Part shown: positions 21,050 through 33,494 of the stretch, in pieces
Layout: each line of letters begins with the position of its first letter
Position numbering within the stretch: position 1 is the first letter of the stretch
DNA from: Neurospora tetraspora
Lineage: Eukaryota > Ascomycota > Sordariomycetes > Sordariales > Sordariaceae
Reading direction: 5' to 3'
DNA length: 64,000 nt
Assembly: GCF_033439725.1 (NCBI RefSeq)
Contig: NW_026944389.1
Location: 2,790,001-2,854,000 of the forward strand
Program-made: the position numbers and the translations under genes
The notes under the pieces: model-generated
The model's input: the letters and a program-made list of their open reading frames with translations, nothing else
Told to the model about the DNA's origin: nothing
Databases searched by the model: none

Positions 21050-22801
21050 GGTGTATTTTTGTTGCTGTGTATGGGTCGTACACAGCTGAGATATGTCGTG
21101 GGTGTTATGGGCGAAGGTTGTAAGGTAGGCAGGTCGCTTCCCGGCAGCGCGCCTCCTGTATCAGAGATATTTGTTTGCGGTTGCTCGTCTCAAACAGTGT
21201 CGTTTGCTCAAGACCGACGAAATGATGTATTTCAGCAGGAAAGACTTATAAACAGAGGTGGGGAAGAGAGAGAAAAAAGAGCTCAGTCCGCATCCCACTA
21301 GGTGAAGGCGGTCAGGACTGGATTAGGTAGGTAGGCGTCACGACCTGACCAAAGTCCAGGTGGAGCAGTATGTAAGACAGAAAAACCACGAGTATGTACG
21401 AGGAAAGATCAGGTAGGAGGACTCTATAATAGGAAGATGCAGAAAGTTTGTAAGACGAAAAAGAAGGAGGAGAAAGATTATCAATATCAAGACGTGATAT
21501 TTCTGAGCATCCGCGTCGGTCTCACTCATCAATCGCAGGGCTCATGAGAGGCATGTCTGACAACTGGACAAGGATGCGCTCACAACCCGACGGGAAGCAT
21601 GAAGAGAAAGAGAGCTGAACTCAATCTGGAACCCACTCATCCTCCCCCGCTGTCAGAATACGGTTTATCGTGGGTCTAGGCTCGAGGTTCGATGCAGGAG
21701 CCACCCTGCTCGTCTCACACCCGGGGACTCCTAGCCAAGCGCCAAGAAGAGAAACAACTGGCTTGCCGTCGAGTTTCAGGCCAGACTGGGGGTTTAACTG
21801 GGGCTTTTGGGGTGGACGGGACGGAGTTCGGACCCGGACTGGAGGGCTGGGAGGCCCAGTTGTAACTGAGGATCCAGACGAGTGCAATCCCATTCGCCCA
21901 GCCTTCCATAGCTAGCTTCGATGTGGCGGCCGCGAATGGAGTCTAACGAGTGTGACATCTTCTCAGCATTATGCAGATTGACTCTTCTTGATGTCATTCG
22001 GCAAATCGAGAGACAGATTCCGAGTGCCGAAAAGCTTATCGAAGACTCTGTTGTGCAACTGTAACGGATACGGGGGAATACCTAGGTAGGCAGAAACATC
22101 ATGGCAGGATCGGAGGGCCAGTCGTTGTTCTGCTGCTGTGGTGATGTTGAGGTACCGTGGCACAGATCTCCGCTAAATAAACATCGCGGTGGATCCTCTC
22201 GAAAGCGCCCAGCCCCGGCTCTGTCGATACGAAGTTAACCGCTTCACAGCCCGCTACGTGGGACCCTGAGTGAGATGCGAGATTATAGAGACCTCAAAAA
22301 TAACTAAACCGGACCGTAGCATTCGCTGAGAGTAAACGCCATCCAAACAAAAAGCTACAACAAAGATGGAACAACATGATTGTGCAAGAGACGTTGAAGC
22401 AGTCATCATGTGCCAAGGCGGATCTTTTATCACTTTGCCCAATGCCAATGGCGGGTGGCTTTTGTGCTACACAAAGAGTTGTCAGCCAGACTTCTTGAGA
22501 AAGCTTGTTCTCTCGTTTCGTGGAACGTTTGGCGTGGACCACTTGTGTTCCAGCAAGGCATCCCCTTGCTCGATGGTGATGCCCTCATTTCGGGACCGGC
22601 CAACGCGTGCATGAGTTTGGAGAAATGATATTTGCTTGGAAAAAATAAGCATAAGTAATAAGTCCCCTATGGGGAAGATGAACACAATTATGGGGTAAGC
22701 CAGGATCCCGTAGTACTCGAACCGGGAAACCCAAACAAGACGACACCTCGAAGCATACAGTACCTACCTCTCTACCTAACATATTCTCATCACATCGTCA
22801 A
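21050..22801. other. Intergenic, 1.75 kb, no supported gene
   Basis: Promoter of the exchanger gene on the left and 3' flank of HRQ1 on the right. Several overlapping short frames exist, but none has a domain. GGTAGGTA/TACCTAGG-type boxes occur at about 21325 and 22079-22090. No tRNA or repeat is recognised. Confidence 0.4.
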
Positions 22802-25800
22802 TCATGAACCATCCTCCTCCTCCTCCTCCTCCTCATCATCCCGCTCACCATTGACCTGAATCTCAATCTCCTCACCTGCCAGCCCGATAATTTTGACCGT
22901 CTTCCTGTTCCGCGGCGGCACCGGTTTCGCCAAAACAACCGTCTGCACGCCCGCCGGACTGGTCTCCTCCGGTCCCATCGGCAAGCTCTCGACATCAATC
23001 TCCTCATCCAACAAACTCTTGAGAATCACCTCCGCTCCCGCCTTGCTGATGACCGAATTAGCCTCCTTGCAGAGCTCCGAGCACACGCACTCAATGCAAC
23101 CCTCGCGACACTGACACGCCAACACCCGACCGAGCGCCTTCCTCAGTAATGTGTCGATAAACTCGAACGCCTTGGTGTTGATGCCCGACCCGCCCGCGCC
23201 CCCCTTTGCGTCGTAGAAGGTCAGGCGAGCCGGCCGCTTCCGCTGCGTCTCCCGCCTGGCGAACTCTTTGAGGTGGTTCTTGCACTCGGTACGCACGTCG
23301 CCCGGCATGCTCATGACGAAGTTGGGCATGAGGCTCATGATGGCGTGCTGGGCGGCGTGGATGGCGCCGCCGACGTGGAGGCGCCGCGACACGAGGATCT
23401 CGAGCGCCTGGCGGGGCACGTCGAGCCAGGTGCCCTTGCTGTAGCGGATGACGGGCGGGTTGTCGACTTGGATGGCGTCGAGAATGCGGTTCTTCTTGTC
23501 GACTTTGAAGTAGCCGAAGACGACTTGGGTGATTTTGATGGCGCCATGGTAGGCGAGCGATTTCGATCCGTTGATGCGCCGGATGGCTTCGGTCTCTACC
23601 GGGTCAATGTCCGTGTAATCCCGCTGCTCGGTGGTCCAGTCCACCTTGACCTTCTCGACTCGCGCCATCTTTTTGTCGGGGTTGAAGTCCCGTACGAGGT
23701 AGGTGTTACCCTGGTGTAGGAATATGGCTCCGTCGTAGATGGTGAAGGTCGCTCGGGATGCCTCCAACTCCTCTAGGACAACGTTTCGGTTGTTTGTAAC
23801 GTCGATGATGGCGAAATGGTCTTCTTCGGTGTCGCGTATTGATACAAACTGTGACGGCCGGGGTCGAAACCTATCATGGCAATGGTAAAAGCCCCGGTCA
23901 CCCTTGAGCAGCCGCTCCTCGCAAACCGTTGCTAGATCGTCACCAAAGTATCTGGAATCCTTAGCCGGTAGGATTGGCATTTCGTATGCCGCGCATTGGA
24001 TATGGCCCTCCTTGACCAACATATTCTCCAAGTCCACCTGAAGCTCACAATTCGGTTTTGTGAAGAGTTCATCCGGATTTTGCATGTAATACTGGTCGGT
24101 TGCGAAACTGTCCCCAACCAAGATCGACAGAGAGTCTCTATTCCGCCGGCCAGCTCTCCCACTCTGCTGTCTGAGGTTCGCTATTGTGTACGGAAACCCC
24201 CAAGTCATGACGCAGTCCAAGGTGCCGATGTCAACACCAAGCTCGAGAGCGGTGGTCGCCACGATGCCCATGAGCTTGCCCTCAAACATTTCTGTCTCGA
24301 TTTGCCGCCTGTCTTGGGCAGTGTAACCGCCTCGGTACCCCATGACTCGAGAGATGCATTCAGAGCGGCCTCTGTGTTCCAGTTCCTGTTTGACCGCATT
24401 AACCAGTTTTTCGCAGTGTTCGCGTACGCGACAGAATGCGATGACACGGACGCCGCGGAGGATGAGCTCGCAGAACAGGCGAGAACACTCAAACTTGGCA
24501 TTGCCGCGTCCGCTGGACGGATCTCCAGGGTCTTTGTACGGAGTGTTCCAGCAGAGAAACTCCTTGCGACCCGATGGAGAGCCGTCGAAGTCGATGAGCT
24601 TGACGTTTTCGACGCCGAAGATGGTAGTGAAATGCTCCTTTGGGTTGGCCACGGTTGCTGAACACGAGATAAACTGAACATGCGTATTTCCGACTGCTGC
24701 GCATATTCTACGCAGTCGTCTCATGATGAAGGCAACATGTGAACCCATTAAGCCGTTGTAATAGTGCAGTTCATCCACTATCAGAGTGAATAATAGTTAG
24801 CGAAGAGTTCCCATTTCCGCAGCCGGCTGAGAAACTGAACGGTAGGTCTCACTCACCAACAACATATTTCAGGTTCTGCAGAAACGTCCTCCACCTTTCC
24901 TCCTGAGGTAAAATCGTGATATGCAGCAGATCAGGATTTGTGAATATGATGCGTGCATCATCGCGGATAATATTCCTGTCATGCATTGGCGTATCGCCGT
25001 CAAAGGTTTCAACGAGCATCTCTTCCAGTCCAGGCATAAAGCTCATGACTTCCTTCAGGCTCCGCTTCTGGTCTTGCGCAAGCGCCTTAGTCGGGAAGAT
25101 GTACATGGCTCGCGTATTCCGGTCCTGCTCAAGGGCATGTATAACAGGCAATTGGTAGATGAGAGACTTTCCCGAGCTGGTGGACGTGGACACCACCACA
25201 TGATGCCCGTCGTGTAAAGCGTTGATGGCATCAGCTTGATGTGCATAAAACTGAGTAATTCCCTTGGTATTGTAGAGCGCGTTAACCAGATCTTGGCTGA
25301 GTAGAAAGTTCAGATAGCCGTAAACAGGTTCCTGAGCCTCGAATACTCGATGGCCATCGGGCACTATCTGGCCGGTGTACCACGGACTATCCTTCAGCTC
25401 CTGTACGATCTCCGGAATACTTTTCCTCTCCTTCGGAATGCTTGCGGGTAAGGTGCTAGGTTTTGGCTGGGGGGTTGACGCTCTTGGTGTTGAAGGCCTG
25501 GGAACGAAGGGTTCGGACTCACTTATGAGTGCCATTTCCGGATCTAGACTTTCTGCAGCACAGCGGTTCAAGAAGATGTTGACTGCATTGGCGAACTTGG
25601 TGTTCCTCTTTTCTATTAGTGCCGTCATTTGCTTCTGACTATACACAGGCATTTTGACATCCTCATGTCGAAGCCTGCGAGTCGGCTTAGTCGGGTCTCC
25701 TGTTTTCTTGTCCTGGACTTGCCTCTTGAGATCTTCATCAATGAACTCAAAGTAGAGGACCTCCCGTCCAGATTTCGACTCTTGCTCATCTTCCCCGGTA

Positions 25801-26414
25801 TGGTACGGGCCAGCATCGCCTAGCCCTTCCAAGCCGGTCATACCGCCAACAGACGCATCGGGCGCAAAGGACTGAGATGACTTCCCAGCATACCTTCCTG
25901 TCTTGAAGGTATCATCCTTTTCGGCACCCCTTGCATCTAGCTGTAGCATTAGCTCATCGACATAGGCAAACTGAATGCCCTCCGGACGTAAAGCTACAAT
26001 GGCGGCTACATCTTCAATCGTTAAGGAGCGCTTTGTGTGAGACTCAACCGTGGACCGTATCGTCTCAAACGTAGTCGCCAGATGCTTTCGCGTAGAGCAA
26101 AAGGTGTAGACGAGGTTCAAAGCCCTGTGCGTCTTGTCGAGTTCCTTGAACCACGCGGGCCATTCAATGTTGCTTTCGACAATGGTGGGCTCGGAAACAA
26201 GCTTAGGAGGACGACCTCTCCGCTTCTTTGGTCCCGTTGTTGCTGGACCACAACTGCCGGAACTCTCCTGGGAGTCGCAGCTAGGATTTCCAGCGAAAGC
26301 CGAGGCATCGTGCCCTGGCTCTGTCGACGCTTCGGGTTCGGTGGACGCACGTTTACGCTTGAGCCTTTTCAGTGGATCAGTTGTAGCGTCGGCGCTATGG
26401 TGGCTGGAAGTCAT
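22802..26414 (-). CDS. HRQ1: RecQ4-like DNA helicase Hrq1, 1,177 aa
   Basis: Hrq1 is a 3'-5' DNA helicase related to human RECQL4, acting in genome maintenance and crosslink repair. Exons are 26414-24857 and 24777-22802. The single intron has GTGAGT and GATAG ends and splits the DEAH-type motif, so VVDELHYYNG is only formed after splicing. Domain I has TSTSSGKSLIYQLP (Walker A) and FPTKALAQDQ. Domain II has CRVREHCEKL, ATTALELGVDIGTLD and RQQSGRAGRR. The C-terminus has the four-cysteine patch CQCREGCIECVCSELC (DUF1998-type metal site) and ends in a polyacidic tract encoded by a TCC-type microsatellite. The start is the ATG giving MTSSHHSADATTDPLKRLKRKR, a likely nuclear signal. The frame extends upstream but lacks a better ATG. 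Length is close to yeast Hrq1. Confidence 0.93.
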
Positions 26415-27921
26415 GATTTTCGTACACGTAGTTGAGTGGCAGGGGGGCTTTAATGCGTTCCACCTCCCGTGGCCTGTGTGGGGGACATAAGCCGGCTGGG
26501 CGCGCCGATTATCATCGGTCTCGGGAGTTGTGTTCCTGTGGAAAGAGCATTGAAGACAAGACAGCAACTGTGCTTGCCGTTGAAGATCATTGTTTGTTCT
26601 CGATGACGGCGCGAAATCGATGACGGCGCGAAAGAAGCGGGACAGCACGTGCCCCCCGCTATGTACACTATCGAAAGCTGGACAACGTACTGTAGGGTTA
26701 GGGTTCAAGCTTGCTAGAGTAAATTCCCCGTCTCTCGCAGGCCAAGATGTTTGTTCCACACTCAACCCACTTCTTCTTCAGTGACCAAGCGACGAAAGAG
26801 ATCATTGAATCCATGTCCTCCAACATTCTCATCACGACGAGCATGCCTCTTTTGCACTCGTTGTCCCTCTGAACTGGAGAACACTTTCGAGAAGGGCCCC
26901 CACCACATCCAATCGCAATCAGATGCTGAGGTTCCCATGAGGCCTCATTGGCCAATTCAGGGGGGCAATCGCAGACGAAGAGCAACATCTTCGAGCAACC
27001 TCGAACTTGCACCGACTCCGGCTTCTCGGATCGAAAGCTACCGAAAAAAACTTGGGAAACTCGCAAGCGAGAGGGCTTGGCAACGCAGGGTTAAAGGTCT
27101 GTCAGTTGCATCGACAACCACGTACGTGCAGCCAAACGCAAGCCAGACTTCCAACCTCGGTACAGGTAGAAAGGGAAGTCGTGAGCCGGCAGCGTGCCAT
27201 GCAGAAGCGGGCAAGCCGCAACCAACGTCCAAGGTCGATTGCAACATTGGCCGGGATGGGGCCCGGGGAAAGTTTCTTCTCGTCCCGCCCCGTCTTCGAG
27301 AACCTTTCTCTGTTCGGACCTTCCCCGCCACTGGACACTACTCTGGTGAACAGCAACTTTGAACGCAGCTTTGATATACGCAGCTGAGCAGCTCCGGGGG
27401 CACAACTCTTATCCTGCAATATTCGCGGCACCTTCGCTGCTGTGCCTGCTTACATACCTATTAGCCTGGCGAGTCTACTTGGGAATATTATGCTACACAA
27501 TCAACCAAGGGAAAGGGAGCTCTGCCTGTAAAAGGGCATCGAACCGACCCGGATTCTCGCCTCAAGACCTCAAGTGAGAAGGGCCCAGTGGAAATGGTCC
27601 GGTCTGTCCCTCCCACCCATGTTTTCTCTTGGTCTGCTACCACCTAAACCCCCTGATCTCGCAGCTGTAGATGGAGACGGCAAATACCGACTGGACTAAC
27701 CTGTTCTTCGGGTGAATTAATTATGCGCGCATCATGTTGTTACACGAGACATACAAGCCATCACAAGCCTGCTGGGTCTTGGGTGTATATAACTTCTCGG
27801 TGTCTCGCCGTTACTTGGGGTTCGACCATGTTGATAAGCGGCAAGTGAAAGTTCAACTTCAGCTCTTCCATATCAAACTCGCCAAGAGCTTCCAGGTCCT
27901 CCCCAGTCTCTTCTCTTCACT
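26415..27921. promoter_or_regulatory. Divergent promoter region, HRQ1 / CE16 esterase
   Basis: 1.5 kb between divergent starts. A two-repeat telobox (TAGGGTTAGGGTTC, 26693-26706) lies about 280 bp upstream of HRQ1. A TATATAA box at 27786-27792 lies 130 bp before the esterase ATG in a suitable position for it. A 203-codon frame at 26751-27362 has no early ATG and is rejected as a gene. Confidence 0.5.
27786..27792 (+). promoter_or_regulatory. TATA box of the CE16 esterase gene
   Basis: TATATAA located 130 bp before the start codon, followed by a C/T-rich leader just before the ATG. It is a strong match at a plausible distance. Confidence 0.55.
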
Positions 27922-29079
27922 ATGTTGTTCTCCATGCTCCTGGCCGGCGCCTCCTTGGCTGCCTCTGCCTCTGTTACTGCTAAGCCCACCAAGAAGCCCT
28001 TTGACTTTCTTGTGACCTTTGGCGACAGCTATACGGACAACGGCCGTTTGAACTACTATATCGGCAATGGAGGCAACCCTCCTCCGGCCGGTCAGCTTCA
28101 CGGCGAGATCAACGTAACCGCCAGCGGTGGTTTGACCTGGAACCAGTATGCCAGCCGTCAAGTTGGGGCCAAGCTTGTCGACTACGCCGTCAGCGGCGCA
28201 ACCTGCTCCAACCAGGTCATCTCGCGGTACTTCAGCGCCATCAACAAGGACTTCCCAGCTGTCTTGGATGACGAGATCCCTTCTTTCGTCGCCGATACTG
28301 CGTACAGGTCCATCTTCCCCGACAGGACCGCCGACAACACCGTCTACGCCCTTTGGATCGGAACCAACGATCTCGGTGGCGATGCCTTCCTGACCGAAAA
28401 CCAGCACCCCGGCAAGACCCTAACCGACTTTTCCGAGTGCATCTGGACTGTGTTCGACACCATCTACAAGTCTGGCGGACGTCGTTTTGTCCTGCTGAAC
28501 TTGGCGCCTTTGCACCTGGCGCCTCTCTATGCCACCCTTGAGAACGGTGGCTTCTCGGGAGCCAGCCAGTTCTGGGCCGGCAAGTCCCAGTACAACGTCA
28601 CGGAGAGGAGCGAGAAGATCAAGGAGTACAGCACTACCCTCAACACCGTCTTCAGCTATGGCGCTGCGGTCAACACCAAGCTCAAGTCGCGCTGGCCCAA
28701 GACGACCTTTGATCTCTTTGACGTCCACAGCCTCTTGACCGACGTCCACGAGAACCCTGCCGCGTATCTGGATGCTCCTCACAACAGCACCGGATACTTC
28801 CACCACTGCCCGCCTTCCGGTAGCGACTGCGTTGACCAGACCAGCCTTGGCCCATTGAGCGGTTTCATGTGGTACGACGAGCTGCACCCTTCCACCAAGA
28901 CCGGTATGTTTTTTGTCCTTTCTCATGAGTTTATCTTTTTATGCTGCTGTGATGCGGGATCCAAACATGTGAATTTCGCTGACAAGGATGTGCCAGATTC
29001 CGTCATTGCTAAGCACTTCCTCGATGTTGTTGCTGGGCAGTCCAAGTATGGCACTCGCTACTGCGATCAAAGACTGTGA
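27922..29079 (+). CDS. Secreted GDSL/SGNH acetylesterase, carbohydrate esterase family 16, 354 aa
   Basis: Predicted to remove acetyl groups from plant polysaccharide fragments (CE16 exo-deacetylases). The signal peptide is MLFSMLLAGASLAASASVTA. Block I is FGDSYTDNGRLNYY with the nucleophile Ser, block III is WIGTNDLGGD, and block V is WYDELHPST with catalytic Asp and His. Exons are 27922-28903 and 28997-29079, joined by a GTATGT...GCCAG intron. The intron has no in-frame stop, so an unspliced frame also reads through, but splicing restores a normal CE16 ending (STKTDSVIAKHFLDVV). Several N-glycosylation sequons are present (NVT, NST). A TATA box precedes it. The gene is complete and probably carbon-regulated, though I see no definite regulator site. 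Confidence 0.92.
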   Translation: MLFSMLLAGASLAASASVTAKPTKKPFDFLVTFGDSYTDNGRLNYYIGNGGNPPPAGQLHGEINVTASGGLTWNQYASRQVGAKLVDYAVSGATCSNQVISRYFSAINKDFPAVLDDEIPSFVADTAYRSIFPDRTADNTVYALWIGTNDLGGDAFLTENQHPGKTLTDFSECIWTVFDTIYKSGGRRFVLLNLAPLHLAPLYATLENGGFSGASQFWAGKSQYNVTERSEKIKEYSTTLNTVFSYGAAVNTKLKSRWPKTTFDLFDVHSLLTDVHENPAAYLDAPHNSTGYFHHCPPSGSDCVDQTSLGPLSGFMWYDELHPSTKTGMFFVLSHEFIFLCCCDAGSKHVNFADKDVPDSVIAKHFLDVVAGQSKYGTRYCDQRL

Positions 29080-31107
29080 GGATGAGGGTAGAGATAGGGA
29101 AGTGGAATAGAATATAAATAAATTTCCCTACGAAATGGCTGTGCTTGAAGCTGTGTGCTACCTCCCAACTGCAAGGTGGTGTCGTGCAATGTGATTTACG
29201 ATCGCTGTCTGCATCTGAAAATACATGACGGCGGAGCGGGCTTTTGTCCGCACATCTGTGCATCCACCTGCACAGACCAGCGAATGGCATGGCCTTCTGG
29301 GCTTGCATTCGTTCGACCTCCACAGAAGTGGATTGGATCCCGGTCGCTTCCGGTCAATCCACCCCACTTGCAAAGTGCGCTTCTCCCAATCAGGCTAGCG
29401 CCTTGGTGGTCAGTCGCGCAGGCCAGCAGGAACCCACTCACACCCGCTTTTGTCTTTGCAATTTGCATTCGGCCACATTGGCCTTCGCACGACCTCCCGT
29501 GCCTCCGCGCAGAGTCGCAGAAGTCGCTTCTCTGCCAAATCCTCGCTCGTTTTTCCGCTCTTCCCAACGCTGCCCTACCGCGCCTGCGCACGCCAAACTC
29601 GGTCAACTTGCCAGCAATTACCTGTAGCAATCGCCGTCCGCCTGTACAGCATTACATACGCATTACATACGGAAACCCTACACACATTACCGCTCGGGCT
29701 CAGGCTGGATCCAGCTAACAGACTGTCCCTCGGCCCGGTCCCGTCCAGTATCCATCACGTCAGCCAGGCATCTCGTCTCGTCTCAATCGTCGTTGGCTCC
29801 CGTCACTCCTGGCTCCTTTCTGCACACCCCCTTCAGCTACATACCTACTACATTCCAGACTGTGGCCCTCACCTCGGCTCAGGGTTCCGCCAGCTTTCCA
29901 GGACTGCCCTTCATCTCACCCCATCACTTTAACCCCCTCATCCGTCCCTAGGTAGGGCTGGGCCAGTTGAGAGACAGACCCTGCGTCACCCTGCCTTATC
30001 TACTTTATACTTTCGGTCTCATTATCGGCATCCCCCCTGCTACTGTTGGGGAGTTGTGTCCATCTCCATCCGATCGTGACCAACTGACTGGACACTCACA
30101 CGCACAGTCTCGTCACTTGGCTGTCTGCACTCCCAGTCCCCGGTGCTTCCCATCGTGGTGTGCCTCGCTGCCGGGTGCCACCTGTCTGGACCCCAGATCC
30201 ATCAAAGACGACTTTCCAGACGCTGGATAGTCTTTCTCTCTACCCACACCCCCCCTCGTCGTACCTCTCAGGGCCCGTACGTACAGGTACCCTACTTGTA
30301 CATCCTAACCTCCTCCCCTAACGTTCTATCAAAGGGCAGCGTACCTTGGGCTTCAAGTCAGGTACATCCGTATACCTCCCCAAGAACACAATATCTGAGG
30401 TGACGCTCACTCTTACACATCCGTCATACCGTATCAATTCCACCCCACACGCCGTTCTGTCTCGTACAGAATAACAGGGAAAGACGTGCGGTGGTAGACC
30501 AGAGAGTTTGCGTGGTGTGTGGTGGTGATCCTGCTGAGGCGATCCGGAAACAGGAACCACCAATATCGGCCAACATTAGGGTCTCATCCCAAGTCGAGAT
30601 TGGCTTGAAGCAACCCGACACATCCCTGGTGGCTTCAAACACGCCTGGTTTCATCCTATCTTCAAACGTGCCTGACAAGCAGGTACTTACAGCTTATAGG
30701 TATCTAAAGCGCTGTACAGTATCTGGCTTTACAGGCTTGACAGCAGAAAGCAAAAGGACAAGACGAAACTTGCGTCGGTGTCAGTGTCACCCCAGGTACA
30801 GAAGAACCGACTGCCGAACGCCTGGAACAGCGCCGTCGAACAAGTCTGTGGGCGCTAACGAACCACGAACAGGGGACAAACAGGCTCCCCGTTGGTTGGC
30901 TGCTGCGTTAGGCTTGGGTTCAAGTTGTCGATTGATGGCCTTACGCCTTCCCCACATCTACATTGCCCGGCAGCCGCAAGACCTCCCTGATCGAGGTGAT
31001 CCACGCTCACCTCAGCACGCACGACGTTTCTGTTGTCCGTCCATCGCGTCGTCCCCCCATCCGTTCCCTTGGCGCTCCAGTTGATCCGTCAACGATAATC
31101 ATAAGCC
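29080..31107. other. 2-kb intergenic region / long pyrimidine-rich leader
   Basis: It separates the CE16 gene from the polyQ gene. C/T-rich sequence dominates from about 29,700 to the ATG at 31108, consistent with a long 5' leader. Overlapping frames in 29155-30680 are composition artefacts with no domains. Box-like CCTAGGTAGG sequence occurs at 29947-29957. Confidence 0.45.
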
Positions 31108-33494
31108 ATGTACCAACCCCAATACGGCTACAACAACCCCAATCCCGCCGGTGGTGCGGGAGCTGGTTCAGCCTTCAACGGCGCCCCACCTCCACAGAAC
31201 CCTCAGAACTCTCAGGTCCCTCAGGTCCCTCAGGTCCCTCAGGCGCCTCACTTGCAGCCCAGTCCCAGTCGTGGCCCGTCCCCGAGCCAGCAGCAGCAGC
31301 AGCGTCATCAGCAGATGATGTATAATAGCCAGCAGCAGCAGCCCGGGCAGCAGCAACACCCAGGCCAGCAGCAAACGCAGCAGCAGCAACAACAACAACA
31401 GCAGCAGCAGTTCCACATGGGCTCCCAAGCCGGCGGCCACTTCCCAGTTGCTGCTGCTCCGAGCCCAGGAATGATGGGAACAGGTGCTGGTCCTGCAGGA
31501 ATGATGCAGAATGCCGCCATGCCGCACACTATGGCTGCCACCAATGGCCAGAGTAAGCTTTAACCTCTCCCTCGCGCGCCTTGTTTATCTTTCCACCCAC
31601 CCCCTTGGCCCTGGCCTCCTGGACCTCATGCCTACCTATGTATCATCGTCCCACTCCCCTCCTCCTTTAGGCCTTCCGCAGCTACTGTTAGACTTTGTTT
31701 CCCCGGTTTTGTTTCTCACTGTATTTGATTGTACCTTTTCTTTGTTTCACGTCCCGGCAAGTTTGCGTCTTACCGCCCACCCGGTGTCTCACGGGTCCTG
31801 CCGGCCTTCATCCCGTCTGTCAAGTTCGTCCTGCGTCCTTCAATGCCATTCTCCGATTCGTCCCCCTTGGACCCCTTCCCCATTGATTATCAGTCGAGTA
31901 CCTGCCTCTACCCACCTAGCCACATAGCTGTCTGTATACCTTGGACGTGACAAGGCTGACCGAGTCTCCGGATCAACAGTGGCATTCCAGGCGCCTTACA
32001 CAAGCGCGCCGTATGTGGCAGCCGTGCCATCACCCGCGACACCTCAGCCGCAACTTCCAGCTAACTATATGATGTCTGCTTCTATGCCCCATTATCCAAT
32101 GAATGCTGCCATGTCCCAGCAGCAGCCAATGATGCAACGTATACATCCTTCGCAACAGAATGCTGCCAACATGTCCGCATCCACACCCCAGCGCTCCTTC
32201 AACCCTGCCTCTCAGGGCACCCCAAACAACGCGATGCCCTCCCAGCAGCCAGGTACTTATTCTACTGCCCAAGGCCAAGGAGGCTCTGCGAATCAGACAC
32301 CAACCACCACCCAGCCTCAAAGTGGCTCGGCCGTAGGCACACCCCAAACACCTACATTCCCTTCCACCGGAGGACAAGGTCAGGTCAATGGGACGCCGAT
32401 ACACTCGGCCCCTCAAAGTCCAGCTACGAGATCGCGTGAAACGGAAAGGTTCGCCGTATTATTGGAAATCAATCATGAGCTCCTGTACGAACTAGCCTGT
32501 CTCCACATTAGCCGGCAAGAGATTAAGAGAGAAAAGGAGTCGGCTGGTGAATCGGGTGAGCAGCAGCAGAATGGTGGTATGAGCCTCTCCGAGGAGGAGA
32601 AATTGACAGAGCAGGATTATCAACAGTGAGTGGCAACCACGACGGAAGGGTCAGGAATCTCGAACTGAATGACTAATCTCGGGTTATAGATGCTTGGTCA
32701 GGGCCAGAACCAATATGGGTTTCATGGGCTCGCTGTCACAGCCGGGCAAACAACCCAATGTACACCCGTATCCAGCATATCTGACGCCCCCACCCCTACA
32801 CTTGAATCTCAGGATAAGAGTAGCACAGAACACGTCTGCTGAGGACAGCGCGGGCGACGCGCCACCAGACCCGAACACTGATCGCGCAGAAAGACATAAA
32901 ATCATGGTGGATCTCTACAAGAAGCTCCAATCCCTTTACCCAGGCGTTGATTATAAAAATGAGCCCCTCTGGAGGACGGGCGTGAACCCTACAACAGGAC
33001 CATCGGGTCTTCCCGGACCTGGGTCAATGCCAGGAGGTACTCCTGATCAGATGTCACAGCAACAGCAGCAGCAGCAGCAGCAAAGCCAGCAACAGCAAGG
33101 CCAGCAGCAAAATTCACAGCAGCAACCTGGACAACAGCAACAGCAGCCCGGGCAACAATTAAGTCATCAGCAAATGATGATGCTGAAGCAGCAACAATAC
33201 CGCGAGCAAATGCAACAAAAGCAGCTACAAATCCAGCAGCAAATCCAACAGCAGCAGCAGCAGCAGCAGAATGGCCAGCTAGCTGGTGGTCGTGTAGGGT
33301 CGAACCACGGAAGTCCGGCTCCAAGCGGACAGCTGCTACAACAGGGCATGAAGACGCCGCAGATGACGCCGCAGATGTCCAACGCCATCCCCCCCGGGAT
33401 GGTGACACAACATCAGCAGCAACAGCAGCTTCAAGGTCAGCAAAGCCAACAGGATACGCAGCAATCGCAGCCCGGCACATCGGGACCGCCATGA
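31108..33494 (+). CDS. Glutamine-rich SS18/Snf11-like protein, candidate SWI/SNF subunit, 631 aa
   Basis: Exons are 31108-31552, 31980-32625 and 32690-33494. The first intron is unusually long for this window (427 nt, GTAAGC...CTGACC...CAACAG), the second has GTGAGT...TATAG, and the joined ORF is 1,896 nt. The only ordered part is about residues 295-400: RFAVLLEINHELLYELACL, then an acidic linker, then DYQQCLVRARTNMGFMGSL. This matches the SNH-type pattern of animal SS18 and yeast Snf11 (leucine-rich helix, then YQQ-L-R-N-L helix), which contact the BRG1/Snf2 subunit. A conserved LYKKLQSLYPGVDY block follows. The flanks are long Gln/Pro/Met-rich tracts from CAG/CAA repeats, typical of coactivators. 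SWI/SNF membership is inferred from the pattern. A Med15-like coactivator is the alternative. Confidence 0.8.

Noticed and set aside
22705-22735. Box-B-like CCGGTTCGAGTACTACGG on the minus strand
   Set aside because: The T-arm does not pair with a 7-nt loop and no other tRNA arms are present.
26751-27362. 203-codon plus-strand open frame between HRQ1 and the esterase
   Set aside because: It opens with a non-ATG codon, has no early ATG, contains no domain, and overlaps comparable frames on the other strand in promoter sequence.
28904-28996. Unspliced read-through of the CE16 esterase intron
   Set aside because: The frame stays open, but the inserted residues break the normal C-terminal block, and splicing with GTATGT/GCCAG restores the family pattern.
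29155-29932. Overlapping frames of 127-187 codons in C/T-rich sequence
   Set aside because: All frames are open because the sequence is pyrimidine-rich. None has a domain or splice support.
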